Assembly (NCBI GenBank): GCA_025362295.1
Contig: JANYGX010000008.1
Coordinates: 36,483 to 100,482 of the forward strand
DNA length: 64,000 bases
Direction: 5' to 3'
Source of the DNA: Sphingomonadales bacterium
GTDB taxonomy: Bacteria > Pseudomonadota > Alphaproteobacteria > Sphingomonadales > Sphingomonadaceae
Each line of letters begins with the position of its first letter. Positions within the stretch are counted from its first letter, which is position 1. The notes under the pieces are model-generated. The model did no database searches. It saw nothing but the letters and a program-made list of their open reading frames with translations, and had not been told where the DNA came from. A program made the translations under genes and the position numbers. Shown here one piece after another: positions 25,611 through 35,201 of this stretch.

Positions 25611-26717
25611 ATGAGCGATGCCTCCTTATCTGACGCCAACGATCATGCGGCTCATGATATTGAAAGCGAGCCTGTAGACAATCCTCGCCACTTTCGCGGC
25701 CTTGTCTACCCGCACGGTGAACAAACCCCACACCCTGGCCAGATGATGGCAATGGCCGACGGTGTGTTTTGGATGCGCATGGGTCTGCCGATCAGTCTCG
25801 ATCATATCAACCTCTATATCCTTGATGATAACGAGGGCTGGGCGATAGTCGACACTGGTATGAACACAGACAGCTGTCGCGCCCAGTGGGAAGCAATGTT
25901 TACCGGGCCGCTGGCGGGCAGACCGATCACCCGGGTGATTTGCACACATTTCCATCCTGACCACTTGGGCCTTGCGGGCTGGCTCTGTGAAAAATTCAAT
26001 GTGTCATTATGGATACCCCGCACCGAATACCTGTTGGCGCGCACCTTGATGCTTGATGCGTCGGACAGGGTGCCGGAGGCCGCCGTTACATTCTACGAAC
26101 AGGCTGGCTGGTCTGCGCAGGCGCTGGAGATGATGAAAGCGCGCGGCTGGGGGCAGTTTGCCAAAGCGGCCTGGCCGCTGCCGCACAGCTACCAGCGTAT
26201 CAAAGCGGGCGATGTGCTTACCATCGGCAAGGCCATATGGCGGGTTGTGGTTGGCAATGGCCATTCACCAGAGCATGCCTGCCTCGTGTGTGATGAAAAG
26301 CAGCTGATGATATCTGGCGATCAGGTGCTGCCGCGCATCACCTCAAACGTGTCGGTATTTTCCAACGAGCCCAATGGCAACCCGCTGCAGGACTGGTTTG
26401 AGAGCCTCGACAGGCTGCGCACCCTGTCTGACGATTTGCTGGTGCTGCCAGCGCATAACGAACCGTTCCGCAATCTGCACGCGCGGGTGGATCAGCTGCA
26501 CGCCGATCATCAGGACAAGCTGGCAAAGCTCACAGCGCATCTGCATGAGCCGCGCACGGCCATGGAATGTTTTTCCGTGCTGTTTCGCCGTCCGGTGAGT
26601 GCTGGCCAAATGGGTATTGCCACCGGCGAGGCGCTGGCACACCTGCGCTATCTGGAAGAACGGGGCACGGTGAAGCGGTTGACAGATTTGCCGCAGCACA
26701 GATTTGTTGCGGCGTGA
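25611..26717 (+). CDS. Metallo-beta-lactamase-fold hydrolase
   Basis: 368 residues. The zinc motif THFHPDHLG at about 104-112 (HxHxDH), HSPEHACL with a downstream His, and ISGDQVLP with the bridging Asp are all present, so it should be active. The C-terminal 90 residues form a winged-helix-like tail (HEPRTAMECFSVLFRRPVSAGQMGIATGEALAHLRYLEERGTV) typical of the GloB-like subgroup that works on thioesters. It heads the catabolic operon, preceded by GGAGTTGAC. Likely substrate: an acyl- or hydroxyacyl-CoA thioester; exact substrate unknown. Confidence 0.88.
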   Translation: MSDASLSDANDHAAHDIESEPVDNPRHFRGLVYPHGEQTPHPGQMMAMADGVFWMRMGLPISLDHINLYILDDNEGWAIVDTGMNTDSCRAQWEAMFTGPLAGRPITRVICTHFHPDHLGLAGWLCEKFNVSLWIPRTEYLLARTLMLDASDRVPEAAVTFYEQAGWSAQALEMMKARGWGQFAKAAWPLPHSYQRIKAGDVLTIGKAIWRVVVGNGHSPEHACLVCDEKQLMISGDQVLPRITSNVSVFSNEPNGNPLQDWFESLDRLRTLSDDLLVLPAHNEPFRNLHARVDQLHADHQDKLAKLTAHLHEPRTAMECFSVLFRRPVSAGQMGIATGEALAHLRYLEERGTVKRLTDLPQHRFVAA

Positions 26718-26809
26718 AGATTGTAGTTTTAATTCTCCACTATTGTGGGAAAAATTAGATTACAAGCGTTCACCTAATCACTCTTGCATACATACTATAA
26801 ATAAACGCC

Positions 26810-26829
26810 ATACCAGCGAAGGCTGGTAT
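26810..26829. repeat. REP-like short hairpin
   Basis: ATACCAGC-GAAG-GCTGGTAT is a perfect 8-bp stem with a 4-nt loop. It belongs by eye to the abundant CCxGCGAAxGCxGG intergenic repeats of many proteobacteria. A decayed relative is at 32324-32350. Confidence 0.6.
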
Positions 26830-26865
26830 AACAATAATGAGGCAGTAGAAAAGTAGTGATTTAAC

Positions 26866-28521
26866 ATGAATGCAACCCCATACGCCCATGGCTGTGCCTG
26901 GGATATCCCGCTTGTTGCCAAGCCACTCTATGCCCTGCTTGATGAAGCGGTGGAGCGCTTTCCGAACCGGCCATATCTGGATTTTCTGGGCCGCCAGTAT
27001 ACCTATGGTGATATTGCTGCCCAAGTGGCAAAAGCCGCGTGCGGCTTTCAGGCTTTGGGTGTGAAGCCGGGCATAAAGGTTGGCCTCTATCTCCCCAACT
27101 GTCCGCAGTATGTTGTTGCCTACAACGCGATTCTGAAGGCTGGCGGCACGGTGGTGAATTTCTCACCGCTTTATTCGGTTGATGAACTGGTGCATCAAGT
27201 CGAAGATTCTGAGACCGATATCATGGTCTGCCTTGATGTCGCAGCACTCTATGCAACGATATCAGCCGTTATGGCAAAAAGCCGGTTGCGCACACTCGTC
27301 GTCGCCTCGCTGGCGGAGGCTTTGCCGCGTGGCAAGGCGCTGTTGTACCGTTTATTTAAGCGCCGCGAACAAGCCAAAGTGCTGCCGGACATTGGCCACA
27401 TTCCCTTTGCGACATTGCTGGAACCTGAGAAAAACCTGCTGGTGCATCTTATTGATCCGCATGTCGATGTTGCCCTCATTCAATATACTGGCGGCACCAC
27501 TGGCACACCCAAGGGGGCGATGCTCACCCACGCGAATATGTCAATCAACGCACAACAAGTAGCGGCGATTGACAACAACAGCCATGAAAAAGATGTGATG
27601 CTTGGCGCGTTGCCGTTTTTTCATGTGTTTGCCAACACCGTGGTGCTAAACGCCACGACGGTGATGGGGGCAATGATTGCCATGCTGCCAAAATTTGAAC
27701 TGATGCAAGCGCTGAAAACCATCGAGCGCACCAGTGTTACCATCTTGCCCGGTGTGCCAACCATGTATACGGCGCTGCTAGATCACCCAAAAATAAACAG
27801 CTTTAATCTCAAATCCATTCGGGTGTGCATTTCCGGCGGCGCGCCGATGCCGGTGGCGCTTAAAGAGCGTTTTCAGAATAAAACTGGTGCTGTGGTTGCG
27901 GAAGGCTACGGCCTGACGGAAAGTTCCGGCGTGGTCTCGGTCAACCCCTTTACAGGCATCAACAAAGCCGGATCGATCGGCCTACCGCTGCCAGGCACAA
28001 ACGTGGTTATTGTTAACCGCGATGACCGGCATAGCCTCATGCCCGCCGGAGAGGCGGGCGAGCTCTGCATCACTGGCCCACAGGTGATGCGTGGCTACTG
28101 GAAGAACGATACCGCCACGGCTGATATCATGACTGGCGGCTGCTTGCACACCGGCGATGTAGGCTACATAGATGCGGATGGCTATGCCTTCATCATAGAC
28201 CGCATCAAGGACATGATAACGGTGGGTGGCTTTAAGGTTTTTCCGCGTCATCTGGAAGATGTGCTTTACAAACATCCTGCTGTGAAAGAAGCCGCCGTGA
28301 TTGCAACGCCCGATCCCTATCTGGGCGAACGACCGCTGGCGTTTGTGGTATTACAGGCCAGTTCAACAGGCACTACAGACGGGCAAAATTTAATGACATG
28401 GCTAAAGCCACAAATCGGCAAGCATGAAGTGCCGGTGGACATTATAGTGCGACAGGCTTTGCCCAAAACAATGATAGGTAAAATAGACAAGAAAAAATTG
28501 GCCGCCGAAACGCAAGCGTGA
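26866..28521 (+). CDS. Acyl-CoA synthetase (AMP-forming, FadD-like)
   Basis: 551 residues, full-length ANL-superfamily enzyme: ATP/AMP loop YTGGTTGTPKGAMLTH (about 205-220), A5 motif EGYGLTESS (about 346), HTGDVGYIDADGYAFIIDRIKDMITVGGFKVFPRHLEDVL (A7-A8, about 425-465) and A10 Lys in PKTMIGKIDKKKL. It activates a fatty or branched-chain carboxylic acid to its CoA thioester. It follows the MBL-fold gene by 148 nt with a REP-like element between, and precedes mmsA by 39 nt. The substrate is likely medium/branched chain given the neighbours, which is an inference. Confidence 0.93.
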   Translation: MNATPYAHGCAWDIPLVAKPLYALLDEAVERFPNRPYLDFLGRQYTYGDIAAQVAKAACGFQALGVKPGIKVGLYLPNCPQYVVAYNAILKAGGTVVNFSPLYSVDELVHQVEDSETDIMVCLDVAALYATISAVMAKSRLRTLVVASLAEALPRGKALLYRLFKRREQAKVLPDIGHIPFATLLEPEKNLLVHLIDPHVDVALIQYTGGTTGTPKGAMLTHANMSINAQQVAAIDNNSHEKDVMLGALPFFHVFANTVVLNATTVMGAMIAMLPKFELMQALKTIERTSVTILPGVPTMYTALLDHPKINSFNLKSIRVCISGGAPMPVALKERFQNKTGAVVAEGYGLTESSGVVSVNPFTGINKAGSIGLPLPGTNVVIVNRDDRHSLMPAGEAGELCITGPQVMRGYWKNDTATADIMTGGCLHTGDVGYIDADGYAFIIDRIKDMITVGGFKVFPRHLEDVLYKHPAVKEAAVIATPDPYLGERPLAFVVLQASSTGTTDGQNLMTWLKPQIGKHEVPVDIIVRQALPKTMIGKIDKKKLAAETQA

Positions 28522-28560
28522 TAGGAGCATGTTTCAAACTTGAATTTTATGGAGAGTGTT

Positions 28561-30060
28561 ATGCGCATTATCGATCATCATATTGCCGGTGGCTTCAATC
28601 ACGCGGCCACACGCCACGGAGATGTGTTTGATCCCAATTCAGGGCAGATACAGGCGCGGGTATCCCTGGGCGGACAATCGGTGCTTGATGCCGCCGTTGC
28701 TGCTGCGCAAAAGGCCCAACCGGCATGGGCGGCCACCAACCCGCAGCGTCGCGCGCGGGTGATGTTCAACTTCAAAGCTCTCATCGAAAAGCACATGGAT
28801 GAGCTGGCGCATATGCTGTCTGCTGAACACGGCAAGGTAATTGCCGATTCTAAAGGCGATATCCAGCGCGGGCTGGAGGTGATCGAATTCTGCTGCGGTA
28901 TCCCGCATGTGCTGAAGGGCGAATATACTCAAGGGGCCGGGCCAGGCATTGATGTCTATTCCATGCGCCAACCGCTTGGCATAGGGGCTGGCATCACGCC
29001 GTTCAATTTTCCAGCGATGATTCCCATGTGGATGTTTGGTGTGGCGATTGCTGTTGGCAATGCTTTCATCATCAAGCCATCGGAGCGCGACCCGTCTGTG
29101 CCGGTGCGGCTGGCCGAGTTGATGCTGGAAGCTGGTGCCCCTGCGGGTATTTTGCAGGTGGTGCACGGTGACAAGGAAATGGTTGATGCCATTCTCGATC
29201 ATCCTGACATCAGTGCGGTAAGCTTTGTCGGTTCATCGGATATTGCGCATTATGTCTATCAGCGCGGCGTTGCGGCCGGCAAGCGTGTGCAGGCAATGGG
29301 CGGTGCCAAGAACCACGGCATCGTGATGCCTGATGCTGATCTCGATCAGGTGGTCAATGATTTGTCGGGTGCGGCTTTTGGTTCGGCCGGTGAGCGCTGT
29401 ATGGCATTGCCGGTTGTGGTGCCTGTTGGTGCCAAAACTGCTGAGGCGCTGCGAGCGAAAATGATTCCCGCCATGGCAGCGCTCCGCGTTGGCATATCAA
29501 CGGACAACGATGCCCACTACGGCCCGGTGGTGAATGCGGCTCACAAAACGCGCGTGGAAGGCTGGATTCAAACTGGGGTTGATGAAGGCGCTGAACTGGT
29601 GATCGATGGTCGGGGCTTCAAATTGCAGGGCCATGAGGAAGGTTTTTTCATTGGGCCCACCTTGTTTGATCACGTAACCACCACCATGCAAAGTTATAAG
29701 GAGGAAATTTTCGGCCCCGTGTTGCAAATTGTCCGTGCCGAGACTTTTGAGGAGGCACTCGCACTGCCAAGCGCGCACCAGTATGGCAACGGCGTCGCCA
29801 TCTTCACCCGCAACGGCCACGCAGCGCGCGAGTTTGCAGCAAGAGTGAATGTCGGCATGGTTGGCATCAACGTACCAATTCCCGTGCCGGTCGCCTACCA
29901 CAGCTTTGGTGGCTGGAAGCGCAGTGCGTTCGGCGACACCAACCAGCACGGCATGGAAGGTGTGCGCTTCTGGACAAAAACCAAAACCATCACCGCCCGC
30001 TGGCCGGACGGCGGCATTGGCGACGGTGCCAATGCGTTTGTTATTCCAACGATGGGGTGA
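28561..30060 (+). CDS. mmsA: CoA-acylating methylmalonate-semialdehyde dehydrogenase
   Basis: 499 residues from ATG 28561 (GGAGAG 5 nt upstream; the frame opens at 28540). Aldehyde dehydrogenase fold with FNFPAMIPMWMFGVAIAVGNAFIIKPSERDPS, NAD site VSFVGSSDIA, and catalytic Cys in GSAGERCMALPVVV. The GERCMA context and FGGWKRSAFGD end are diagnostic for MmsA. Reaction: methylmalonate or malonate semialdehyde plus CoA and NAD+ gives propionyl- or acetyl-CoA and CO2, the last step of valine and thymine breakdown. Confidence 0.94.
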   Translation: MRIIDHHIAGGFNHAATRHGDVFDPNSGQIQARVSLGGQSVLDAAVAAAQKAQPAWAATNPQRRARVMFNFKALIEKHMDELAHMLSAEHGKVIADSKGDIQRGLEVIEFCCGIPHVLKGEYTQGAGPGIDVYSMRQPLGIGAGITPFNFPAMIPMWMFGVAIAVGNAFIIKPSERDPSVPVRLAELMLEAGAPAGILQVVHGDKEMVDAILDHPDISAVSFVGSSDIAHYVYQRGVAAGKRVQAMGGAKNHGIVMPDADLDQVVNDLSGAAFGSAGERCMALPVVVPVGAKTAEALRAKMIPAMAALRVGISTDNDAHYGPVVNAAHKTRVEGWIQTGVDEGAELVIDGRGFKLQGHEEGFFIGPTLFDHVTTTMQSYKEEIFGPVLQIVRAETFEEALALPSAHQYGNGVAIFTRNGHAAREFAARVNVGMVGINVPIPVPVAYHSFGGWKRSAFGDTNQHGMEGVRFWTKTKTITARWPDGGIGDGANAFVIPTMG

Positions 30061-30360
30061 CGACTTGACAGTGCAATATTATGGGCATTGAAAATATTTC
30101 TTTATCCAAATACAAACCTTGAGACAGCAACGCGTAAACCAATATTATGCCGATGATAACTCCATAAAACACCAAGGACATTATTATTATGATTATAGTG
30201 CTAAATTTCCAGAGTTTGATAATGTTTATTATACACTAGATAGTTGGAAAATGTTTGACCGATTAAAGCCTGTTATCGACAAGAGTTATGTAGAATGGAA
30301 ACTTCTTCAATCTTTGCCCGTATAAACAGTTAAGATAAAAAGTTAGAGGCGATTCTTCAC
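30061..30360. other. Spacer inside the catabolic operon
   Basis: 300 nt, AT-richer than the flanking genes, carrying only the doubtful short frame at 30119-30325. GTTAGAGGCGA lies before the acyl-CoA dehydrogenase start. Confidence 0.5.
30119..30325 (+). pseudogene. Possible gene fragment, 68 codons
   Basis: The frame starts at TTG/ATG-like codons without a ribosome binding site and encodes a Tyr/Asp/Lys-rich peptide with normal protein texture (FPEFDNVYYTLDSWKMFDRLKPVIDKSYVEWKLLQ). It is low in GC and interrupts an otherwise compact operon. I read it as a remnant of an inserted gene, or a small orphan; no family recognised. Confidence 0.3.
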
Positions 30361-31506
30361 ATGACCACCCAATTCTCCCTTACCGATGACCAGCTGGCCA
30401 TTCAAGATATGGCGCAGAAATTCACGGCGACCTCCATAACCCCCCACGCAGCTGCGTGGGATGAGAAACATATTTTTCCGCGCGACACAATTAAGGCCGC
30501 GGCTGAGCTTGGCTTTGGCTCCATCTATGTGTCAGAACACTCCGGCGGCATTGGCCTTGGGCGGCTGGAGGCGGCGCTCATTATGGAAGCGATGGCTTAT
30601 GGTTGCCCTTCCACTTCGGCATTCATTTCCATTCACAATATGGCTGCGTGGATGATAGATTGTTTTGGCGCGCAGGGTGTCAAAGACAAATATTTGCCGT
30701 CGCTGATTGGTATGGACACAATCGCCTCCTATTGCCTCACTGAACCGTCATCGGGTTCCGATGCTGCAGCACTGCGCACCAAAGCCGTGCGCGACGGCGA
30801 CCACTATATCGTCTCTGGCAGCAAGGCGTTTATTTCCGGCGCAGGCGCCAACGATATCTATGTGACGATGGTGCGCACCGGCGAAGATGGCCCTAAAGGC
30901 ATCAGCTGCTTAGTCATTGAAAAGAACATGCCAGGTGTGAGCTTTGGCGCCAATGAGAAAAAACTTGGCTGGCATTCGCAACCGACAGCGCAAGTGAATT
31001 TTGATGCTGTGCGCGTGCCGGTTAAAAATCGGCTTGGCGGTGAAGGCGAGGGTTTTCGCATCGCCATGATGGGGCTTGATGGTGGGCGGCTGAACATTGG
31101 TGCCTGTTCACTCGGTGGCGGGCAGCGTTGCATCGATGAGGCAATCAGGTACACCAAAGAGCGCAAGCAGTTTGGCCAACCGGTGATTGAATTTCAGAAT
31201 ACCCAGTTTATGCTTGCCGACATGGCCACAGATCTGGAAGCCGCGCGGGCTCTGCTCTATCTTGCAGCAGCAAAAGTCACTATGAATGCGCCAGACAAAA
31301 CCAAGTTCGCAGCCATGGCCAAGCGACTTTCGACTGACAGTGGTTCAAAAATTGCCAATGATGCGCTGCAGCTGTTTGGCGGCTACGGTTATTTGCAGGA
31401 TTACCCCATCGAGCGCTTCTGGCGCGACCTCCGCGTGCATTCCATTCTCGAAGGCACCAACCAAGTGATGCGGATGATCATCGGCCGCGAACTGACCAGA
31501 CAATAG
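30361..31506 (+). CDS. Acyl-CoA dehydrogenase, isobutyryl-CoA type
   Basis: 381 residues. [19 protein letters not shown] (FAD/substrate signature, about 124-142), [17 protein letters not shown], and [25 protein letters not shown], with the catalytic Glu in ILEGTNQ at the IVD/SCAD position. The overall pattern resembles isobutyryl-CoA dehydrogenase (ACAD8). It would oxidise isobutyryl-CoA to methacrylyl-CoA and pass electrons to ETF. It precedes the enoyl-CoA hydratase by 8 nt, consistent with consecutive steps of valine degradation. Confidence 0.88.
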   Translation: MTTQFSLTDDQLAIQDMAQKFTATSITPHAAAWDEKHIFPRDTIKAAAELGFGSIYVSEHSGGIGLGRLEAALIMEAMAYGCPSTSAFISIHNMAAWMIDCFGAQGVKDKYLPSLIGMDTIASYCLTEPSSGSDAAALRTKAVRDGDHYIVSGSKAFISGAGANDIYVTMVRTGEDGPKGISCLVIEKNMPGVSFGANEKKLGWHSQPTAQVNFDAVRVPVKNRLGGEGEGFRIAMMGLDGGRLNIGACSLGGGQRCIDEAIRYTKERKQFGQPVIEFQNTQFMLADMATDLEAARALLYLAAAKVTMNAPDKTKFAAMAKRLSTDSGSKIANDALQLFGGYGYLQDYPIERFWRDLRVHSILEGTNQVMRMIIGRELTRQ

Positions 31507-31514
31507 GAACCAGC

Positions 31515-32288
31515 ATGACCTACGAAACACTCTTGGTAACACAACACGATGCAGTCACGCTGGTCACACTCAACCGGCCGCAAGCGCTCAATGCGCTGAA
31601 CTCTCAGGTGCTGGCGGATTTGATTGCAGCGTTTAGCATGTATGATGCTGATGCCACCCAGCGCTGTCTGGTGCTCACGGGTTCAGAAAAAGCCTTTGCT
31701 GCGGGTGCTGACATCAAGGAAATGCAGCCGAAAGATTTCTCACAGATGTTTTCTGAAAACTTTTTTGCCGGCTTTGAAAAACTTACCAGCACACGCAAAC
31801 CATGGATTGCTGCGGTTAGTGGTTTTGCGCTGGGTGGTGGCTGCGAACTTGCCATGATGGCGGATTTTATTATTGCCGCCGACAACGCTAAATTTGGCCA
31901 GCCGGAAATCAAACTGGCAGTCGCCCCCGGCATGGGCGGCTCGCAACGCCTCACCCGCGCCGTCGGCAAAGCCAAAGCCATGGAGATGTGCCTGACCGGT
32001 CGCATGATGGATGCCCATGAGGCTGAACGCGCCAATCTGGTCAGTCGTGTTGTGCCACTCGCCGACTTAATGGTTGATGTGATTAAAACTGCAACGCAAA
32101 TTGCCAGCATGGCACCCCTCGCTGCTTTGGCAAACAAAGAGATGGTGAATGCCGCGTTTGAAACCGGCCTCGCGCAAGGCGTGCTGTTCGAGCGGCGCCT
32201 GTTTCATGCGCTCAATGCGACACAGGATAAAAAAGAAGGCATGGCAGCGTTTATCGAGAAGCGTGCGGGGGTTTGGACCGGACGATAG
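31515..32288 (+). CDS. Enoyl-CoA hydratase
   Basis: 257 residues, crotonase fold: [11 protein letters not shown] (oxyanion-hole segment), [47 protein letters not shown] with both catalytic Glu residues (CELAM and QPEIKL). Hydrates an enoyl-CoA, here probably methacrylyl-CoA or crotonyl-CoA. Last gene of the catabolic operon; the matching 3-hydroxyisobutyryl-CoA hydrolase and mmsB are not in the window. Confidence 0.92.
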   Translation: MTYETLLVTQHDAVTLVTLNRPQALNALNSQVLADLIAAFSMYDADATQRCLVLTGSEKAFAAGADIKEMQPKDFSQMFSENFFAGFEKLTSTRKPWIAAVSGFALGGGCELAMMADFIIAADNAKFGQPEIKLAVAPGMGGSQRLTRAVGKAKAMEMCLTGRMMDAHEAERANLVSRVVPLADLMVDVIKTATQIASMAPLAALANKEMVNAAFETGLAQGVLFERRLFHALNATQDKKEGMAAFIEKRAGVWTGR

Positions 32289-32323
32289 TATCTTGCTAAT
32301 GGCTGTGTGATTTTTTTCATTAT

Positions 32324-32350
32324 CGTCATACCATCGAAGATTTGTATCCA
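32324..32350. repeat. Degenerate REP-like element
   Basis: CGTCATACCATCGAAGATTTGTATCCA is a decayed version of the hairpin at 26810-26829 (ATACCA...TGGTAT with a broken stem). It lies in the 149-nt convergent gap after the hydratase gene; the same gap contains CCAGCCTTCGCCAAGG. Confidence 0.4.
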
Positions 32351-32437
32351 CCTATTTTCTTGCAGCAAAAGACAAGAAGATGGACCCCAGCCTTCGCCAA
32401 GGTGCGAAAGAAGGCAAACTCCGGTACTTTGATATTC

Positions 32438-33616
32438 CTACACATCCATTCCTGCAACCCAACCACTTGACCATGCCCACTGGAAATTATAGCCCCCCAG
32501 CCAGCCGGTCACATCCACAGCTTCGCCGATAAAATACAACCCCGTCACCGCTTTCACCTGCATAGTTTTTGATGATAGCGCGGTTGTATCGATGCCACCG
32601 ACGGTCACTTCAGCCTTGGCATAGCCTTCGGTGCCGGATGGCTGCACCGACCAGTGATTGATAGCGCGTGCACAGTGTTCCAAATGACGATCAGTGAGGT
32701 TGGCCATAGGGCCAGACATATGATGTGTATCGGCAATGTTTTGCGCCAGTCGCGCGGGCAAAATTTCTGCCAGCACTGTTTTCACTTCGGCCTTGGGGCG
32801 GGTGCGTTTACGTTCTTTCAGGTGCGCCAGCACATCTGTGCCAGACGCCATATCGATGCTTATAGAAGCGCCGTCATGCCAGTAGGACGAAATTTGCAAA
32901 ACCGCTGGGCCAGACAAACCACGATGGGTGAACAACGCTTTTTCGCGAAAAGATGTTTTGCCGCATATCACTTGCGCATCAACAGATATACCGCTTAGGG
33001 CACTGCACAGTTCAAGATTTTCATTAGCCACCGTCAGCGGCACCAAGGCCGGGCGCGGCATAATGACAGGCACGGCAAACTGTTCAGCCACTGTATAGGC
33101 AAAACCAGTTGCGCCCATTTTTGGAATGGAAGGCCCGCCGGTGGCCATGACAAGCTTATTGGATGTGAACAATCCATAAGTGGTATCAACACAAAATTGA
33201 TCAGCCTTGCTGATGGTATTAATCCCGTGACTGGTGCGCACATCCACATGCGCTGCGCGACATTCATTAAGCAACATGGCAACGACAGCGCGTGCAGAGC
33301 CATCGCAAAATAACTGGCCAAGGGTTTTCTCGTGATAGGCAATGCGGTGTTTATCCATCAATGTAATAAAATCGTGCTGCGTGTAGCGGCTAAGCGATGA
33401 TTTGATAAAATGTGGGTTGGCAGAAATAAACCGCTCCGGCACACAGCCGAGATTGGTGAAATTGCAGCGGCCACCACCAGAAATCAGGATTTTACTGCCA
33501 ACTTTTTCAGCGTGATCGAGCAACAGAATATTTTTGCCGCGTCCGCCAGCCGTTAGCGCACACATCAATCCGGCAGCGCCGGCACCGATGATAATCGCAT
33601 CATAGTCAGTGCGCAT
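32438..33616 (-). CDS. HI0933/BaiN-family flavoprotein
   Basis: 392 residues from the ATG at 33616, which overlaps the era stop as TGATG (a TTG at 33628 also opens the frame). FAD-binding IIIGAGAAGLMCALTAGGRGKNILLLD at the N-terminus, then the family signature KVGSKILISGGGRCNFTN, and a C-terminal FAD motif GLYFIGEAVDVTGWLGGYNFQWAWSSG. The family contains NAD(P)H-linked oxidoreductases of poorly defined substrate. Cotranscribed with era at the end of the core operon. Confidence 0.9.
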   Translation of the reverse strand: MRTDYDAIIIGAGAAGLMCALTAGGRGKNILLLDHAEKVGSKILISGGGRCNFTNLGCVPERFISANPHFIKSSLSRYTQHDFITLMDKHRIAYHEKTLGQLFCDGSARAVVAMLLNECRAAHVDVRTSHGINTISKADQFCVDTTYGLFTSNKLVMATGGPSIPKMGATGFAYTVAEQFAVPVIMPRPALVPLTVANENLELCSALSGISVDAQVICGKTSFREKALFTHRGLSGPAVLQISSYWHDGASISIDMASGTDVLAHLKERKRTRPKAEVKTVLAEILPARLAQNIADTHHMSGPMANLTDRHLEHCARAINHWSVQPSGTEGYAKAEVTVGGIDTTALSSKTMQVKAVTGLYFIGEAVDVTGWLGGYNFQWAWSSGWVAGMDV

Positions 33617-34515
33617 CAGTTCACCCAATCGAGGCCGATGTCCTGATAGATGCTGCGGTCTTCAGTCCAGTTTTCCTTGACCTTAACGTGCAAGAACAAA
33701 TGCACCTTGTGGCCGAAAGCGGTTTCCATATCCGTGCGGGCGGCAGCACCGATGGATTTGATTTGCGCGCCTTTGGCACCCAGCACAATGCCCTTCTGGC
33801 TATCACGCTCGACATAAATAATTTGGTTGATCATCGCTGAACCATCGCGACGCTGTTCCCATTTTTCGGTTTCAATGGTCGCTGCATAGGGCAGTTCCTG
33901 ATGCAGTTGCAGATAGAGTTTCTCGCGGGTTATTTCAGCGGCCATCATGCGCATGGAAACATCGGAAAGCTGGTCTTCCGGAAAATGCCATGGTGCAGCG
34001 GGCATGTGCTTGATCAGCTCTATTTTAAAATCATAAACACCAAGTCCGGTTTCAGCCGAGATCATCCAGATATTTTCGAAGCTAGCCATCGAACCAAGCT
34101 TATCTGCCAGCAGCAACAACTTTTCTTTAACACAAATATCAACCTTGTTGAGCACCAGCAGCTTTTTGCCTTTATGGGTTTTCAGGCCCTCTACAATGTG
34201 CAGCACCTCATCTGCCATGCCGCGCTTGGCATCGACCACAAGGGCTATAATATCCGCATCGTCCGTGCCGCCCCAGGCGGCTTTAACCATCGCCCGACCA
34301 AGCCGGTTTGACGGTGCAAATATGCCTGGCGTATCAACCAGCAACAATTGCGTTTCGCCCTCAACAGCTATGCCCATCAACCGTGCGCGCGTGGTTTGCA
34401 CCTTTGGGCTGACAATCGCGACCTTGCTGCCCACCAGCGCGTTGGTGAGGGTTGATTTGCCAGCATTCGGTGCGCCGATAATCGCGACCACACCGCAGTG
34501 TTTTTCAGGTGTCAT
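33616..34515 (-). CDS. era: GTPase Era
   Basis: 299 residues. G1 GAPNAGKSTLTNAL, G3 DTPGI, G4 NKVD, G5 ISAETG, followed by the KH domain with VYVERDSQKGIVLGAKGAQIKSIGAAAR. It binds the 3' end of 16S rRNA and checks 30S maturation. Overlaps rnc by 4 nt, the conserved rnc-era pair. Confidence 0.98.
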   Translation of the reverse strand: MTPEKHCGVVAIIGAPNAGKSTLTNALVGSKVAIVSPKVQTTRARLMGIAVEGETQLLLVDTPGIFAPSNRLGRAMVKAAWGGTDDADIIALVVDAKRGMADEVLHIVEGLKTHKGKKLLVLNKVDICVKEKLLLLADKLGSMASFENIWMISAETGLGVYDFKIELIKHMPAAPWHFPEDQLSDVSMRMMAAEITREKLYLQLHQELPYAATIETEKWEQRRDGSAMINQIIYVERDSQKGIVLGAKGAQIKSIGAAARTDMETAFGHKVHLFLHVKVKENWTEDRSIYQDIGLDWVN

Positions 34516-35201
34516 GTGCTGAGCCTTGCAAGTAATTGAATGGCAGCTTTTTTCTGCGCCTCTTGTTTGTTGGTGCCACTGGCAAGCTCTGGCGGATACC
34601 CCCGCACACTCACTTCAATGTCAAAAACCGGTGAATGGTCTGGGCCCAACTGGCCCACCACTGTGTAGGTGGGCAGCGGTAAACCGCGCCCTTGTGCCCA
34701 CTCTTGCAACGCTGATTTAGCATCTTTGGGCACCATCTCGGCAACGTCCATCAGCGGCGCCCAATATTTTTTGATGAAGTTGCTGGCCACATCCATGCCG
34801 CCATCAAGATAAAGTGCGCCAATTAGAGCCTCACACACATCGCCAAGGGTTCCGTCGCTTTCATGCACTTTTGCAGCCTGTGCCGTCCGCTCCATGCGAA
34901 TATACCGCTCCACACCAATAGCGCGTGCCACAGTTGCACAGCTTTCGCGGCGGACAAGCTCAGCCAAGCGGCGGGCCATTTTGCCTTCGCCTTCATCAGG
35001 ATAATGCCGATACAAAAAATCAGCGACCACAACGCCAAGCACACGATCACCTAAAAATTCCATCCGCTCGTAATTGGTGTTGATGCCTGATTGATTGAGG
35101 CTCGTGTGGGTAACTGCTGCGATAAGCAATGCGGGATTAATAAATGTATGCCCGAGCTCCGTGCTGGCCCAGCCTCGAATATCAAGCGTCGCAGCACTCA
35201 T
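34512..35201 (-). CDS. rnc: Ribonuclease III
   Basis: 229 residues from the ATG at 35201, chosen because it overlaps the lepB stop as ATGA; the frame continues to 35261 inside lepB. RNase III signature NYERMEFLGDRVLGVVVADFLY with the metal-binding Glu/Asp, second catalytic Glu in GDVCEALIGALYLDGG, then a dsRBD (LQEWAQGRGLPLPTYTVV, ASGTNKQEAQKKAAIQLL). Processes rRNA and double-stranded mRNA. Confidence 0.97.
   Translation of the reverse strand: MSAATLDIRGWASTELGHTFINPALLIAAVTHTSLNQSGINTNYERMEFLGDRVLGVVVADFLYRHYPDEGEGKMARRLAELVRRESCATVARAIGVERYIRMERTAQAAKVHESDGTLGDVCEALIGALYLDGGMDVASNFIKKYWAPLMDVAEMVPKDAKSALQEWAQGRGLPLPTYTVVGQLGPDHSPVFDIEVSVRGYPPELASGTNKQEAQKKAAIQLLARLST

Noticed and set aside
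26810..26829. Hairpin as terminator of the MBL-fold gene
   Set aside because: No T-run follows the stem and the same motif recurs degenerately at 32324, so a dispersed repeat is more likely.
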